DNA of 64,000 nucleotides from Pseudisothecium myosuroides. Lineage: Eukaryota; Streptophyta; Bryopsida; Hypnales; Lembophyllaceae. A program made the position numbers and the translations under genes. Where the stretch lies: positions 12,896,001 through 12,960,000 of the forward strand of contig OX637293.1 in assembly GCA_951799445.1 (NCBI GenBank). Reading direction: 5' to 3'. Numbering within the stretch: the stretch's first letter is position 1; every line of letters begins with the position of its first letter. Below, piece after piece: positions 1 to 12,800 of the stretch. The notes under the pieces were generated by a model. It was not told the DNA's origin, did no database searches, and saw only the letters and a list, made by a program, of their open reading frames with translations.

Positions 1-714
1 GTGAAAAAAAAAGTTTTTCAACAAATTGCAGGACTAGATTTTTTGACTTTAAACATTTTTAACTTAAAATTTTTGCACTATAGAGTTTTGAGCTTTAAAT
101 CTTTATTGTGGTGAATTGACTTGAAAGTCTCGGGAAAAAAAATTCAAAAAAATTCAATTATCATTCTTAAAAAAATTGTTAAATAGAAGTAGGTACAAAA
201 TAGAAGGAAAATCTAAAATATTCACATATTTAAGATGGAATTAAAATGAACTAATCCCAATGGTAAAATTGTTCTATCAAGTAAACTGAACCATGCAAAA
301 AAATTTTGAAAAATTTGAAAAATTTGAAAAATTGCATTCAGAAATGAATCCTGCAAGTTATTTTTTTCAAGAAGATGCTCTAACTGCCCAAAAAACAAGA
401 ATGTCCATAATTTCTCATAATATATCCAAATGAAATGAATCAAAGTTTTCTAGATAGACAAAAATATAGTCTATAAGAAAATAAATATATAAAAAAAAAT
501 TCAAATTATTGCAAATTTTTGTTTGCTGCCCGCACTGCCTTACGTCCCCTGTTTTGAGCTTATTTGGTCATAATTGTTGTTCTTGGGCACAAAGCTGATC
601 ATTTTTTCAATCTTCAAAAAAAAATTCAAAAAATCACAACAAAAATTCAGCCCGTAGATACCTGCCCGAAATGCCATTTGTCCCCCGAAAGGACGACGGT
701 CCTTTAGGGGCTAA
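1..714 (+). mobile_element. TTAA-family element B1 (right part, cut by window edge)
   Basis: AT-rich non-coding repeat whose right end reads CCTTTAGGGGCTAA, a near match to the family terminus CCTTTAGGGGTTAA. Its body aligns closely with the complete copy at 49342-50266 (shared runs such as TTAAACATTTTTAACTTAAA and AAATAGAAGTAGGTACAA), so the two form one subfamily. The left end lies outside the window. No coding potential is seen. Confidence 0.8.
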
Positions 715-3700
715 TATATATTCTAGAGCATTGGACTCACCTGCAGTTCTAAACTAATGCCTAGTGCCCCTTCTTTTGAATAAATTGATGATCAAAGCGT
801 TGCTCCATTAATCACTAGAAGACCGGGTGATTGCATGAAATACTTGTACTATTATTTTCCATTAAATTTAGTATTTCCATTAAATGTTTTTTGACAATAA
901 AAGGACGCCATCTCATGTGATTTGCCCAAGGTAAGTGGGCTGAGCTCAAGGTCAATTTGCCTTTTTCATGTTTATTTTAATGGCCTTGTAATGCTCTTCT
1001 AATACAGTTGCTGTCAAATTGTAGCATTAATTTATTGTAGACTAAATTTTTAAGTCATTTTGATTGTTAAGTATTTAGGAAAATGTATACTTGAGTGAAG
1101 TTGATCTCATAGTTATATATAAAAAACCCATTTTGCATGCACTAGAGAACAAAATTAGAAGGCAAGTATACTTAGGGTCACAATTTTCTGGAATTAAAAA
1201 AACATAGATTTTAGGTATACTAACTTCTGTCCACCAATGGGAGCCACCTTCCTTGTTCTGCCATCATGATGTTCACACATATCAACAAAAGTAGGGGATT
1301 TAATTCAAGGTCTCCTTAGTGAATTCTGATTGGACATTTTACTCAGCTTTTTTTTTCTTCTAATGCAAATTGAATGTTTTTTGTATGCGTGAATGCATTG
1401 CTATAGGTTTAGTTAGTTACAATTGAGAATAGCTTATCTTTTTTACACCTGATTGTGATATATAGTCTTTGATTGTGGAACTAAAAAGCCAATCTAGGTA
1501 GTTAGAGTTCTAGTGACTTCTACTAGATAAGTAAATGCATTTCCGTCTCTTGTAATTACTTGGAGCTTCTGCTTTGAAAAAAGAGATTGAAATCAACGTA
1601 ATAGACAATGTGGTGCCTCTTTATTTGAATTGAATAGAAGACAAAAAGATGGACATAGACTTATTAAAACTTCTCCTCATTAACTAATTAAATTTTTACT
1701 TAATTTTTAATGTGGGCTTCTTCAATCCACTAATCTAAAATCACCATTCATGGCATAATGTATATAGCAAATCTAGTATCTCAATCGTCACAATCATAAA
1801 GCTAAAAGATTGACTAGAGTTTGTTTGAATGTCTAGATGACAAACTTGGCCAGGAATATATGATGGTGAAAATGTTTGGAAAATAGCAGACTTTGCAACA
1901 TCACTTCCAAGTCTGAAAGTATTGTTTGTTTTACTTTCATTAGTGTATGCTCACTTTTGGGCAACTACAAAATAAATTTTGCTCAATCATACTTACATGA
2001 ATAATGTGATTGCGTTGAAATAATTGCTCGCCTAATGGACATTAGTCACAAGCAATAGAATTACTAGTTTAAATTGACGCTTTTTTGATATGGTTAATTT
2101 CTGTAACTAGCATTCAATCTTTTTAAAATATAGTGTAGGTTTTGCTATCAGGGTTGTATGCAAGCGCTTGTTGTTCCTAACTTGCTTGAACAAAACTTGC
2201 CTATGGCCTCTTGCTGATGAGCTCTATAATCGTTTCATACTTGTACTTTAAAGGCTTATTCCTTTCCCTTATTTCTATTATTTGTTGCATACATAAACCA
2301 TACTACATGGATTTGAGGGCAAAGAATAGTCATTCGACTATCAATTCTAGAATTTACATGTGAAACTAAATGCCAAGAATGTACTCTATCTAACCAATTG
2401 GAATGATCTGTAATAATCATTTAGACGGGCATTTAGCATCTCAGGGAGACCTGGCTTCTACAAATTATAAAGCATGATCAAGTAACTTACTTGCTCTCTC
2501 TCGGGAAGAATTTAAGCCTAGACAAATGTGGAAGTGCGGCATTTAAATCAAATGATGTATTGTTGACTACCATCTGAATTTTACGGCTCCAACCTATTCC
2601 ACCTTAGTAGTTTAAGACTTTAAGCTAGGTATAAATTTACATCCAAAGATAAACTTACACACCTAACCTTCTTTGATACTAACAGTAAACAAAAACTCAA
2701 TTGTCAAAAATTGCAAACAATTGCAAAGAAAAAAGCAAACACTTTGTAAAAGAATTCAACAAATTCTTTAACAAGACCTTAGACTCTAGCTATGTCCCCA
2801 ACCAATTATTGCTCAAGCATGATCAGTTAGTTAAAATAAATGAGCAAACTTAGAAAATGTATGCAGTTACCACGATGCATCTTTATATAGCAAAGCTTAT
2901 GGGATTGTGACACAAATAATTAGCACCATCTGTCACCAAAAGACTTTGATGCCAGTAGTGTTACTTCAAACCAAAAAGGCTACAATTGGCGATTAATCAG
3001 ACATCATTTGATCAATCAATGCCTTTTAGCAAGAAGATGACAACAACAAATTAATTGCCAAAAATTACATTGTTTCAGTCTCTTGATGAAACGGACAATG
3101 CGTTTGATTTAATATTTTTGGAATTTCTTGGATCAATCATGTGCATCATGAAATTTAGTTTTTGTACAAAAAATTGAACCTAAAAATATATGATTGTAAA
3201 ATATAAATTGAACACATTGTCCTATTTAGGATTGTCTTGTCAGACACATTTCATGATCCTCGATTCTTGGTGTCGTGTTGTCTATTTGACATTGCAATAT
3301 TAGACAAGTGTTGAGTATATGTGACATTTTTGTTTAATAAGGCATATTTAATAGCTGAGACAATTTGAAATCTGACTTTAATTATGAACCAAAATTTAGA
3401 ATGTAATAAGTGTTTATTGAATTGAAACACTTCCATAAAATGAGACTTTAATATGTCAAAATTGTAAATCAAGAATACTTTATTTGAAAGTCAACCTTAA
3501 AATTGACTTTATTAGACAAACGGAGGGTCTAGTAGACATCCTAGATGTTGTGTTTGTTGTGTTGTTGCCAAGTTTGGGAAGACAACCATGGTCTTATTCA
3601 ACAAGTATTTCAAATGTAAGGGCATTGAAATATAACAACGGTCACTCCATGTTGCAACATATACTCTCTCTACAATAGCTTATGCAAATTCCATATTGTC

Positions 3701-6700
3701 AACTCCAAAAAAAAATTCAAATATTGTGAGAACCAACATCATTTGCATGTTTGTCAAATTGTTGATATTTTAATTTCTATAAATGTCAATTTTCTTCAAT
3801 TTTATAAACAACAATTTGAAATGATGTATACCAACTTGTCAAGGCACAAAAAGTTTTTTCAAAGTTATAAAAAAGAATTGACAATTTAAGATAAAATAAT
3901 TCCAAATCATGGTGAGCAATACCAAGTTTTAGACTTGGCTAACTTTGAAATTAGTCTTCTTTCAAATCACAACTAATTTTTTCTTCAAACCTCCATGATA
4001 ACATGTAGTATGTTACACATTACAACTTTCATATATCCACTTTTGGACTTTGTCCATTGATGCTTATGGTATGGTTGTTTGAATGAAAATGTTTGAAATT
4101 TGTATTCAGTTTTGTTAGTCAATGTATGTGAAAATTTATACAAGTTCGAATTTATACGGGCTTTGACCAAGAAAAAAAGTGTATGTGCGTTAACATGGAC
4201 AGGTTGTCAAATGATGTAGACATTTGTCATTTCTCTATGACAAGTTTTAACCACGTTCTTAGAGAAGCTTGCTAGAAGCTTTACAATTCAAATATAGGAA
4301 ACTTACATTGAATAAATTTATCATTCCCATTAATCCCATAGCTAAGTGAAAATTTATACTCTAAAATATAGATGGTCTCACACCAATCACAAGAGAGTTT
4401 TAAGAGTTTAATTACCATCATTGTAGTAAAATGGAATTTACCACTTAGTAGGTGATAAAAAGTTTAATTGAGATGGTAAACTCTAATTCATTTTTCCATG
4501 GGCCATGGTAAATACTTAATATTCCTTGTATTTGAATTGCAGAACTATGTGCTTGCAAAACATTTGTACTTGATTTTTCTATAATAACCTTAAGAAAAAG
4601 AGGGTTGGAAGTCTTTCCATGATAGAGATGGAAAGTTAAAAAAAACATAATGCATTTGTCCATTTTTCTAAATCCTCCACTACTTTATTTTCTAATATTT
4701 GATTCATGAGTCGTGACACTATAACTACATTTTTAGGCAATATTAAATTCGAGCAATTATGATGACAAAAATTGTGACATAAATCTACTTGAAGCTCTAA
4801 AAGGAAGACTATTGTATTTGTATAGATTTATGTTCTAAGATGCAAGTTACTGAAAAGTACCAAAATTGTAGAATATGGCCAAATGATTGCATTGAAATTG
4901 AGTGACATTTTGAAGGGCAAGATTGCAATGCGTTACCTATGCCTATCTTTCATTTAATTATTTTAGTTAGCTATTTTCAAAATTTCCTCAAGTTTTCTTA
5001 ATTGTGAGGTAGCATGTGTGTCACTTAGTAGACACTTGGTCTTCTTGCAATAGTTGGTGAACCACAATTGTGCAAACTTCTATCGAAATTTACTTGAAAC
5101 TAGAAGTTAATAGGTTAGGTAGGTAGTTAGCACATTCAAAATGTGAAAGTTAAAATTACTCAACTTGGCGACTGTCATGTGAATTGTAAAAATGTCATGT
5201 CATCAACTTCAGAGCTTGCCTCAATGTTACATGCAAATGTATCCCTGTTATGTATGCCCTAGCTCACATGGCATCTGATAAAGATTCAAAGCTATTAGTG
5301 TTTCTAATGCATATCGTTAACTTCAGAAGATGAATGACGATCAGTCAACTCCCGAAGAAGGATGGTCAAATCAAAAAATTTGTAGTAAATTTGCACTTCC
5401 AAACTTATTATTGCTTCACGTCCATCATAATTTTTTAATATAGCACACTAAAAATGTGAAAATTCTAGGTACTTAATTCATTGATTGTCGTGCGAATCGC
5501 AAACATGTCATGTCATCAAATTGTTAGCACTTGTTAGAGACAATCAAGAAGAAGATTGCAAAAGAAAAACTTTTACTTGCCTTAGATTTAGATTAAATTT
5601 ACATGTTTGTTGGTTCAAAATCTTATACAAAGTTCTACATTATCCGAGGAAATTTTATAATTTGGACTCTATAAATCATAAATTTTTATGTTAGAAGTCA
5701 AATCTTGAGTAATGTTTCCCTTGGAATGTACCAAATTTTAATGAAGAGTGTTTCCATCATAGTATTTAGGATTTCAAAAAGACTAATATACAATCTTGCA
5801 TATAATTGTATGATAATTTATACGGTTTCAGATAGTCTTTTGTATATAGTATTTCTCAATACGTTATTATTATTGTTGGATTCATATAGACAAGACATTC
5901 AAAGTTTCAATGACTAAAGTGAAATTTTAGAAAATCATAATTTCCAACCCTCTCATCTTTTTCAATGTATATTAGCTATATCAAGTTATGAACCAATCAT
6001 ACTCATTCAACGGTCAAGGTCAACATGCTCTACTAAGTAATTAAATAATGTTAGCAAATGTGGTTTGATAGGTGACTAAGAATAGAAAGATTTGTCTTTA
6101 ATTTATTCATATCATTTTGGGGGGAAAAAACAATTTTCCAAAAAAATTTGTCATCTATTTTCAAAATACTTCTTATCCAACATGACACAATGACACATGA
6201 TATGGTAATAATGTATTATAATAAAGTATTTAGTGCATTTGTCAAAATGTGTGAGGCTTCGGCAAATCATGCAAATGGCACGGTAATTTTTCCATGCCAT
6301 TTCGATGATTTTTCTTTCGTAGGCATGATATGTAGAGGCCTACTTAATTTTTGTCTTTGAGCTTACTTTCAAATGATGAAGTGTTGTTTGGTTATCCAAA
6401 GTCCGTATTGGAATATTTTTATGTCTAATTTAAATGGTTTGTGATGGGCTTTTGACAATAGTACTCTCAAGTTCTAATTATATACCAACCAACACTTAGC
6501 AATACTTTTACTGAAACCAAATGTCAAGGTGCATTGAAAATTTTCTTACATTGAAGCCACGGATATTACAACACCATTTTTATGTGTCCTTTCATCTACT
6601 ATGCGTTTGGACTTCCAAGTTTTGTTCACATGTACTTAAATCAAGGATGCATTTTGACTCCGTTGCTTTGACATAGGATTTTGCTAATTGTTGGAAGTCT

Positions 6701-7612
6701 AAGACACTTTGGTATGTCCTTTCATCCACAATACATTAGGCCATTTGAACTTTGTCCCGTCCGGGGTCCCCTCATTGTTGAATGTCGATGCATTTGGCCA
6801 TAACTATTTGCAATTTGTTCCATTAATAAGACGGATCCTATCCTTTTGAAATATTAGAACTTTTTGAAAATGATCTTTAATATCAATATTTTTTTTAGAA
6901 ATTTAAAAATATAAAATTCATAAATTTATAATTTTGCCAAAAAATAAGATAAAATGAAATGAAATTTGTAAGTGTATAGGCAACATCTCTTAATAATTGT
7001 TATAAATTACAAACTGTCAATTAGAAAATTACAAGATTCAAATTTATAATTTTATATGATCATAAAATATTAAGAATTTGAAGTTTCAACATCATAAACT
7101 CCAAATTCTTCAATTGATCATTCATTGATAGCACTGAGAGAAGCGGAGTCCTAATAAAAAAACGTACTTATAATTCAAAAAGTGTTTACTAATTATTCTA
7201 ATGAATGATGGCATTTTGATTGGTGTCTGTTTAGATGTTTTTAATTCTTTAATGTATACAAGCAATAAACTAAGACTTTTATAGACTTGAAGTTCAATAT
7301 GGATACAACTTTTAATTAAATAAAAATATAACACTTCATTGCAATCCAAGACACAAAGCTTGTTTGAAACTTAAGTTTACAAAATAATTTATGGAGCACT
7401 TTAAATATAAACCATTTATTGCAGTTATGCTATTGTGATACATCAATCTATCACAATTTATTCACAATCAATCACTAAGCCCACCTCTAAATCAGCTACT
7501 TTGTAAAGTTTAATATTACTCCAAATATCAAGTTTGCTTTTCTGTGCTAGCTAAATGTAAAAGCTTCCATAGAGGAGCAAACCTTATTTCTATATAAAGA
7601 ATCAAAATCTTA
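715..7612. other. AT-rich intergenic stretch without recognised genes
   Basis: About 6.9 kb of roughly 30 % GC sequence. All open frames are short (75 codons or fewer), AT-driven and unlike any family I know. No tRNA or rRNA signature, LTR pair or terminal inverted repeat was noticed. I see nothing supportable here. Confidence 0.6.
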
Positions 7613-8537
7613 TTAACCCCTAAAGGACCATTGTTCCTTTGGGGGGCAAATGGGATTTTGGGAAGGTATTAACAGTCTCAATTTTTATTTTTATTTTTTG
7701 AAACTTTTTTTTGAAGATAGAAAAATTGATTAGCTTTAAGGGAATATAATTTTTTTTCAATCAATACCCGGGAACAAAAGTTATGCCCAAATAAATTCAA
7801 AACAAAGTAGAAGGGGCAATAAATTTTTAAAAAGAAAATTTTAATTCAATTTTTTTTCCTTCATATATTATATTTTTTGTCTACATGAAAAGATTTGATT
7901 CATTCCATTTGGATTTTTTATGAGAAAGTTATGGACAATCTTGTTTTTTGTCAATTAAAGTATCTTCTTAAGAAAATAACATGTAGGATTCATTTCTAAA
8001 TGCAATTTTCACAATTTAAAAAAGAAAGTTCCACATGGTTTAGTTTGCTTGTTAGAACAATCTCATTGTTAAAATTAGTGCATTTTAATTCCATCTTAGA
8101 GATATTAATAATTAAGATTTCCTTCTATCTCATATCTACTTCTTTTTAACAATTTTTTAAAGAATAAAAATTAAGTTTTTTTGAATTTTTTCCTCCCCTA
8201 GATTCTCAACTCAATTTCCAACTATAAAGATTTAGAGGTCAAAACTCTATAGTGCAAAAAATTAAAGTGAAGAAAGTTCAAAGTCAAATAGTCTAATTCC
8301 GCAATGTGCTGCAAAAATTTTTTTTTTTTCACTTTCAACACAGATATCTTGCAATTTGTGCTCTCAAAAATTTTGAATTCTTTTTGACACATTCTTGTAC
8401 TAGTTAGGTGTAAGATGACTAAGATCCCATGATTAGATGCGCAAAAAAAATAATTTTCAAATTTTTTTATTCTTTATTATAGAAATGGCAGTTTTGAGTA
8501 CTTTTTGGGAGAAAGACCTTGTTCCTTTAGGGATTAA
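7613..8537 (-). mobile_element. TTAA-family element B2 (complete, 925 bp)
   Basis: Complete non-autonomous element in reverse orientation. It starts TTAACCCCTAAAGGACC and ends CCTTTAGGGATTAA, so TTAA sits at both edges. Next to the left end is a subterminal imperfect hairpin (GTTCCTTTGGGGGGCAAA) seen in other copies. The element appears inserted in the TTAA of a MITE-A terminal repeat, because MITE-A sequence resumes directly after its right edge. Positions 8157-8160 are the uninterrupted TTAA that is occupied by another element in copy B8. Confidence 0.85.
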
Positions 8538-8733
8538 AATGGCAATATTCCACAAACTTGCATTAGAAAATTTTACATTACAGTTAAATTTTGTGTTCTA
8601 AAATCTATATCAATCCTAGACTTTAGAATTGAAAAAGAAAATGAATGAAAAAATGGCTCTTAGACTTAAGAACTGAAAAAGGAAATGAATGGAAAAATGG
8701 CTTATAGAATACCGCCATTTTAACAAAATTTCC
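8534..8733 (+). mobile_element. MITE-A copy A1 (split by B2)
   Basis: Reads TTAAAATGGCAATATTCCAC at the left and ends CCGCCATTTTAACAAAATTT at the right, the inverted termini of MITE family A in their AT-rich form. A left stub probably lies before B2 at about 7601-7616. The interior holds a short duplication of GAATGAAAAAATGGCT-like sequence. Confidence 0.65.
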
Positions 8734-9190
8734 CATAAAGACACCCTCACCAATACATCCAAAATTTTGAGCTTCTTATACTACTCGTTCAAGTCGGAAT
8801 TTTCACCCTACTTTGATTGGAGAAGCCCTCAACTTAGTTTAGAGAGCTTTGTGCAAATGACTATTAGAATTGTTGTTACCCGGAATCACATCAATATAAC
8901 GAAACATATAATGGACAAATGGTTTAATAACATTGCATTTACATCAGCAATACATTTTGAATAAATCGTGATATCTGCCACAAGATAAATCCAATATGAA
9001 AATTGGACAATGTCCTGTTGTGTGCAAATTCCATTCCTGGTGTATCTTATTTAAACATCACTGGACATTAACTATGAAATTCTTGAAAAACTTCATAGAT
9101 GGACATTTTGGATTTCTCCTGAGCAAATCTCCTACATTAAACAAAACAGTTTTGGGTGAAGTGTGGAGACTACTACTGTGCGTACTCAAC

Positions 9191-9342
9191 ATCAATTTCG
9201 TTAAATTAGCAGAATTCCACCACCTTAGCCCGCGCGACCTGAAACATAAATCTGTACCAGTCCTAATTTTCTTAGAGCCATGTGCAGATGAATGTCACAA
9301 TATTTGGCAGGCTACAATCTTGCCAATTTAACGGAATTGACG
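9191..9342. mobile_element. MITE-A copy A2
   Basis: About 150 bp with inverted ends: ATCAATTTCGTTAAATTAGC at the left and GCCAATTTAACGGAATTGAC at the right. It lies about 50 bp beyond the predicted stop codon of IDD gene 1, so it probably falls in or just past the 3' UTR. Confidence 0.75.
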
Positions 9343-9393
9343 ATATTCTCACCCCTCAAACTACCAGAATTAATTTAGACAAGAATTAATATC

Positions 9394-9848
9394 TCAGCTC
9401 GAACCAAACTTCAGAAGCCGTGTCTGAATTGCCGATTTACAGGAATGACAAAACGAGAATCCTTGGTCTCGAAATAAGCCCAACGGTGCCGTTTGCAGCT
9501 CCGCTTGCGCATGTTCACGCAGTCGCTGGGCTTTGGCAAGCTCAGTTTCGGCGTCGGCACGTTCGGCCGAGGCCAGCTGCTCATACGGTTCTCGTCGGCG
9601 ACGGTCTGAGCGGGCGAGCTCTCTCTGCGCTTCGTCGCTCGCTTGTCGAGCTTGGTCGACTCGGGTGCGTCGGGCTGCGGCCAGGCTGTCGTTGGTCTCA
9701 GGACCCCTGATGGATGGGGAGGCAGAGAAAAGGGGAGCAGTCCCAGCGACGTCCATGAGATTCAGAGACGGCCTGCTGGGAGTAGCAGGATCCAGACGTG
9801 CTTGGTGGCCATTGGGTCCTCGCATGGTGAACCCCGTTCCTGAAGACT
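9394..9848 (-). other. Predicted last exon of IDD gene 1 (coiled coil and CxxC tail)
   Basis: This exon is listed separately because its link to the gene is inferred. It is a GC-rich open frame ending at a stop at 9394. It encodes an Ala/Glu/Arg-rich helix followed by FCHSCKS, matching the order of the C-terminal coiled coil and terminal CxxC of SGR5/LPA1-type IDD proteins. The donor CGG|GTACAT (exon end at 10491) leaves one base of a codon. Acceptors CTACAG (exon from 9848) and CTTCAG (from 9839) both restore this frame. The intron would be 642-651 bp. Confidence 0.75.
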
Positions 9849-12800
9849 CTGTAGCGATCGAACAAAGGATGCCATGCATGCATGATAGATCAGATTTCGA
9901 GCTCTTGGGGTAAAAATGAGCTAGCAGCCCTGAATCACACTGCGAATTTAATTATTTACCATTGACTATGAGTTTAACCCGTACGATAGCCGGCATGCAC
10001 TGGGTGGTTTCAAAGCTTGTGGGAGCTAAATGAAACGGATGAAGCACATGCATGGTTGAAAAACAATGTCTATACTCTATACTTGAACTATATATGCGAC
10101 TAGCGTGGTCACTAGGTGTTTCAAGACTATGGTGCAAGGTTCTGAATGAGTTCATGGAAGGATCGGAAGAACCAAAAAAAAGAAAACTTGCAAAAACGAA
10201 GATCTGATCTGATTTTCAAGTCATAATTTCGTTTGCCAGAAAAAGCCATACTTAATGAATATGATTATATGACCATAAAGTTCAAAAATCCAAAGTCATG
10301 TTAGTTGAAATGAAGTGTTTCAGAGCTACAGAATCTTGAGGTCCCATCCAAACCCGGGCTGCGCCAGACGCACAGCAACACAAATGCTGGCCCAGTACAG
10401 AACTTGAAATTTAATTCCGCCATTTTAACAAACATGCCCAAACATGCCCAAACGTAAATCGGAATTAGCGGAATGTGGAACGATATGTACCCGAATGATG
10501 GATCTTCCCGGCTCGATCTTGGTGGAACAAAGAATAGCTCCGAGTGCCATTCGGATTACCGTTCACCACCATTTCCGAATTTCGACTCAACGACTGTTTC
10601 TTTGACGGAATAAACATCAACTCAACTGCCTTGCTTGAATCTGGCCCTGCCCGCCGCGTCGCCGCTTGCACAAGAGAATCAGTCACCGAATTCACTGCAT
10701 CCGTTCCAGCCTCATCTATCCCTTGACTCCGAATCGACAAGACGAGATCATTTCCCAGGTGAGGACGAGAGCTCTTTAACCCCGTCCTCGTAATTTCAAG
10801 AGTCACAGCGTCACTCGATCTCGGTCTAGAATTATTCTCAGAGCTAAAACCTTGCTGCAGGCTTTGCAAAGCCAAGGCCTCTTTCTGTACTGAACTAAGA
10901 CTGGGCTTTTTGTCGACAAGGGAGCCAATTGAGAGTTGCAAGGACGGCGAGTTCACATCTTCAGGGGCTGCGGAATTTATGGAACTCACTTGTGTCCTAA
11001 AGCAGAAGCCATGGGTGACAATAGCTGAATTGGCAGGTGGTTGCATAAGCTCTAGTTCATTGCTGCGCCCGTCCATGAGCCAGGCAGGCATTGCAGCTAC
11101 AGAATTGTAAGTAGCGGAGGTCGTCAGAGCCTGCTGGGCTGCTAAAATCCTTCCTGAGTACTGGTGGCCGTCGTCGGCAGCGGGTACCTTGGTCGAATCG
11201 GCGGATCTCTCTGACATTCCTGACTGGGCGAACGACATGGCTTGCGTGCTGTCGCTGGATTGGCTGGGACTGTCGTGCGAGTTTCTGTCAGTGACGTCTT
11301 GGGAGACTAACTGTAGGTTTCGTTCAGTGACAGCGCCCCCGGACTGCTGCATACCCGTCTGTTTGGTGGCATTACAAGTGTCTTGGTGCTCGATGAAGCT
11401 CTCAACCCTGGGGAGAAGGACGTGTCATCAGAACACAATCATATGCTGTACTCAGAATAGATTTCTATCGACGCAACCGTTCCCCATTTTTGAAGTGTCG
11501 TCAATTTCGATAACATTGGCGCGATTATGGCTTTAAAGATTGCGACACTTGTCTACATCGTGCATCAAAAACTAGGACAAGTGCAGATATGTGTTTTGAT
11601 CGGAGTGCCCGGCCGGAAAGTGCCAAACTAGTGGAATACCGCCAATTTAACGACATTGCCTGTATGTACTCTACACGAGAATCAAGACCAAACTTGAGAC
11701 ATACAAACCTGATTTGAAAATGGTGGATTTCAGTACTGTAATTGGTCCCGTTCCAGTGACCTGTCGTGACTGAAATCTCAAATCTATAATTACTAGTCCT
11801 CGCCTTTAGGGATCTGGGCACTTGTACGAGGCATTTTTAGATTAGCACTCTGAACGAAAATGATTATCCTGGAACCACCTGTAGAAATCTATTGAACAAG
11901 ATTGAATGATTGATGACCTCCATTTTTGCTCTTATTCATGTAAGTAGGAAAATTTAATCTATATAAAGAAACATCTGATCGAGCCAGACAGTGTTCAGAA
12001 ATTCAGGTAGCAGGCATCGGTCGAGTGACATCTAAACATTGATACCTGGAGAAGACGCGACCGCATTCGCAGCAATGGCCTCGAGTGCCACAAGTCTTCA
12101 AATGAGCTTTGAAATCAGACTGGACTGCATATCGCTTGGAGCATCTGTCACATTTCCATTGCTTTTCGGTGCAGTGTTTCCTTCGATAGTGTTTTTTGAT
12201 GCCAACAAGGTCGCCAAGAGCATGCGCCGGGTTGTGATGAAGGCACGACCTCTCAGGACAAACGTAGACACGCTTGTGAGTTCCCATGCTGGGCTTTTTC
12301 AAGAGTTTCCACGGGACCTGATTGAGCATCACCAGATATCATACTCATATATCAAGCAAGTCAAAGTGCACAGCCTCGTTTGAAAACAGTGAGAATGTGC
12401 AGTGGAAAGCACTTATGAAGCAAACCTTGTGGCGACGTCTGTGCATTTGCAGGTTTTGGTCTCGTTGGAAACCTTGATTGCATATTTCACAGACGTATCT
12501 ATCTGACTCCATCAAAGTTTTCGGTGAAAGAATCACAACTTCAGCTCCTGGATCTGCGAATATGAGCAAAAAAACTTACAATGTAAGAGAGTGGGGGCCA
12601 AGCGCGTGTCATGCACAGAAAGCAGAATTACACTCAAAGTGGGATAATCGAATTGTGAGTCTCGTGTACTAAGTGTTTCGTAAAACTGTAAAACCATATA
12701 AAAGCTTCTAAGAAATTTGTACGAAAGAATCCTCTGATTCCTCGCTTTCTTTCTATCACAATCTTCCATCGATGTTTCACTTACATGTAACCTTCGTCTA

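Noticed and set aside
9533..9913. Plus-strand 126-codon open frame
   Set aside because: It lies opposite the GC-rich coiled-coil exon of IDD gene 1, and its Arg/Ser-rich product is the typical shadow of such a repeat-like codon pattern.
10465..10467. TAA as the sole stop codon of IDD gene 1
   Set aside because: Taken only as the end of a retained-intron form. A phase-compatible donor lies 24 bp upstream and a clade-typical coiled-coil exon follows.
11189..11536. Plus-strand 115-codon open frame
   Set aside because: Antisense shadow of IDD gene 1 exon 4, extending into its intron. No recognisable domain.
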